Shown here: positions 63,458-64,000 of the stretch, in pieces
How positions within the stretch are numbered: the stretch's first letter is position 1
Layout of the letters: every line of letters starts with the position of its first letter
From: Gillisia sp. Hel_I_86
Lineage (GTDB): Bacteria > Bacteroidota > Bacteroidia > Flavobacteriales > Flavobacteriaceae
Length of the DNA stretch: 64,000 nt
Assembly (NCBI RefSeq): GCF_007827275.1
Contig: NZ_VISE01000001.1
Location: 992,001 to 1,056,000, forward strand
Direction of reading: 5' to 3'
Position numbers and translations under genes: made by a program
Notes under the pieces: model-generated
Told to the model about the DNA's origin: nothing
Databases searched by the model: none
Seen by the model: only the letters and a program-made list of their open reading frames with translations

Positions 63458-63485
63458 TTTGTAAAGATAACAAAATGCGGTGTTT
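63447..63485. promoter_or_regulatory. 15-bp inverted repeat spanning the TPR-gene start codon
   Basis: AAACACCGCATTTTG (63447-63461) and its exact complement (63471-63485) around a 9-base loop TAAAGATAA. On the minus strand the ATG is within the 3' arm. The loop reads TTATCTTTA, close to a -7 box, so the palindrome could be a DNA-binding operator over the promoter, or an RNA hairpin hiding the start codon. Confidence 0.6.
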
Positions 63486-63573
63486 GGGAATAACTATATA
63501 AGATTAAAAGCTATTTATCAGAAAGCCTCTTCAAATTTTATGCATATCCGTTTTTTGTCATAAAAGCTATCTC

Positions 63574-63678
63574 GTCACCCTGTCCCGAAGCGTCGGGATA
63601 TTTCAGGGTCTCAATTCATTTTATTGATTTATAGTATTGTGGGATTCGGAAACCCCCGAACAGTCAGGGCAGAATGAC
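63574..63678. repeat. 105-bp palindromic repeat element
   Basis: Ends GTCACCCTG and CAGAATGAC, with a TCCCGAAGCGTCGGGA hairpin on the left and a CCCCCGAACAGTCAGGG segment on the right. It has the same plan as 37939-38029. The gap 63458-63817 has no gene. Confidence 0.85.
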
Positions 63679-63817
63679 GCCTTTTATCAACATATTATTA
63701 CTTTACGGACAATCAATTAAAAATCAATAATTTCTGGACAAGCCCAATAGGTATAAATTAGAAAATACTTTTAAAATTCGAGACAAGCCTCGGAGAATAA
63801 AACCCCCAATGAGGAAT

Positions 63818-64000
63818 TTAATCGATCATTGTAAATCCGGTATATTTCACCAAAACCTCCGGTATTTTTATACCTTCCGGGGTTTGGTAATTCTCAAGGA
63901 TTCCTGCAAGAACCCTTGGCAATGCCAAAGCACTTCCATTTAAGGTATGCAATAATTCCTTTTTACCATCTTTATCCTTATACCTCAGCTTCAATCTATT
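63818..64000 (-). CDS. serS: Seryl-tRNA synthetase, C-terminal 60 residues (partial)
   Basis: Class II synthetase charging tRNA-Ser (and tRNA-Sec where present). Only the 3' end is inside the window; the gene continues past base 64000. The minus-strand translation includes [20 protein letters not shown] (motif 3, with the invariant Arg) then [19 protein letters not shown] and ends TMID-stop (TAA at 63820-63818). Motif 3 with this exact ending is diagnostic of bacterial SerRS. It is the upstream member of the conserved serS-TPR-DUF4286-rsmA-mgtE cluster. Confidence 0.93.
   Translation of the reverse strand, partial: NRLKLRYKDKDGKKELLHTLNGSALALPRVLAGILENYQTPEGIKIPEVLVKYTGFTMID

Noticed and set aside
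1-64000. tRNA or rRNA genes and riboswitches
   Set aside because: I looked for T-loop-like GTTCRANYC with paired arms and for known leader patterns and saw none convincing; a covariance-model scan (tRNAscan, Rfam) would decide.

Overview
The window is AT-rich chromosomal DNA of a member of the Bacteroidota, most likely family Flavobacteriaceae (Gramella/Gillisia/Salegentibacter-like; genus level is a guess). Supporting signs are TAnnTTTG -7 boxes with upstream TTG -33 boxes, no consistent Shine-Dalgarno sequences, a short-chain (epimerase-like) threonine dehydrogenase, a DUF4286 protein, and the cluster serS - TPR protein - DUF4286 - rsmA - mgtE. All genes look vertically inherited and of housekeeping or stress type. 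I see no phage, plasmid, IS transposase, CRISPR, rRNA or tRNA.

Layout: 1-2.4 kb holds the 5' end of sucA (leaving the window), a small outer-membrane protein and a prenyl diphosphate synthase. 2.4-9.6 kb is a TetR-TolC-MFP-RND efflux operon with a probable TetR operator over its promoter. 9.7-16.3 kb has aspS, a ClC channel with a small membrane partner, a cold-shock protein, tdh and two lipoproteins. 16.4-26.8 kb has pepO, two SDR proteins, an OlsF-like bifunctional acyltransferase, aspartate kinase with two GNAT paralogues, fbp and a TerB-like protein. 27-33.7 kb is the ligase-associated DNA repair operon (MBL exonuclease, ATP-dependent ligase, Lhr-type helicase, PdeM phosphoesterase) followed by a membrane protein. 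33.7-44.2 kb has mfd, yraN, a lipoprotein, metG, a GIY-YIG gene, acs and a short ssb. 44.9-57 kb has an M16 protease, a pentapeptide-repeat protein, phzF, a thioesterase, a periplasmic MBL protein, a double ABM-domain protein, a nonsense-interrupted small gene, a zinc-finger protein, a CBS protein and an M28 protease. 57.1-64 kb has a VOC protein, a 2-hydroxyacid dehydrogenase, a cupin, mgtE, rsmA, DUF4286, a TPR protein and the 3' end of serS.

The most unusual layer lies mostly between the genes. From 16 kb onward, nearly every large gap carries short palindromic elements with GTCAY...RTGAC-type ends, related in sequence to one another. They occur singly, as twin 150-bp copies (19 kb), as nested inverted-repeat elements (37.3 and 43.6 kb), and as a roughly 2.2-copy tandem array of a 502-bp non-coding unit (47.9-49 kb). 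One element sits in frame inside mfd and is translated. Another set brackets a small GIY-YIG nuclease gene as 40-bp direct repeats. No REP-associated tyrosine transposase is present in the window. My leading speculative idea is a mobile or amplifying palindromic-repeat family, possibly linked to the GIY-YIG nuclease.
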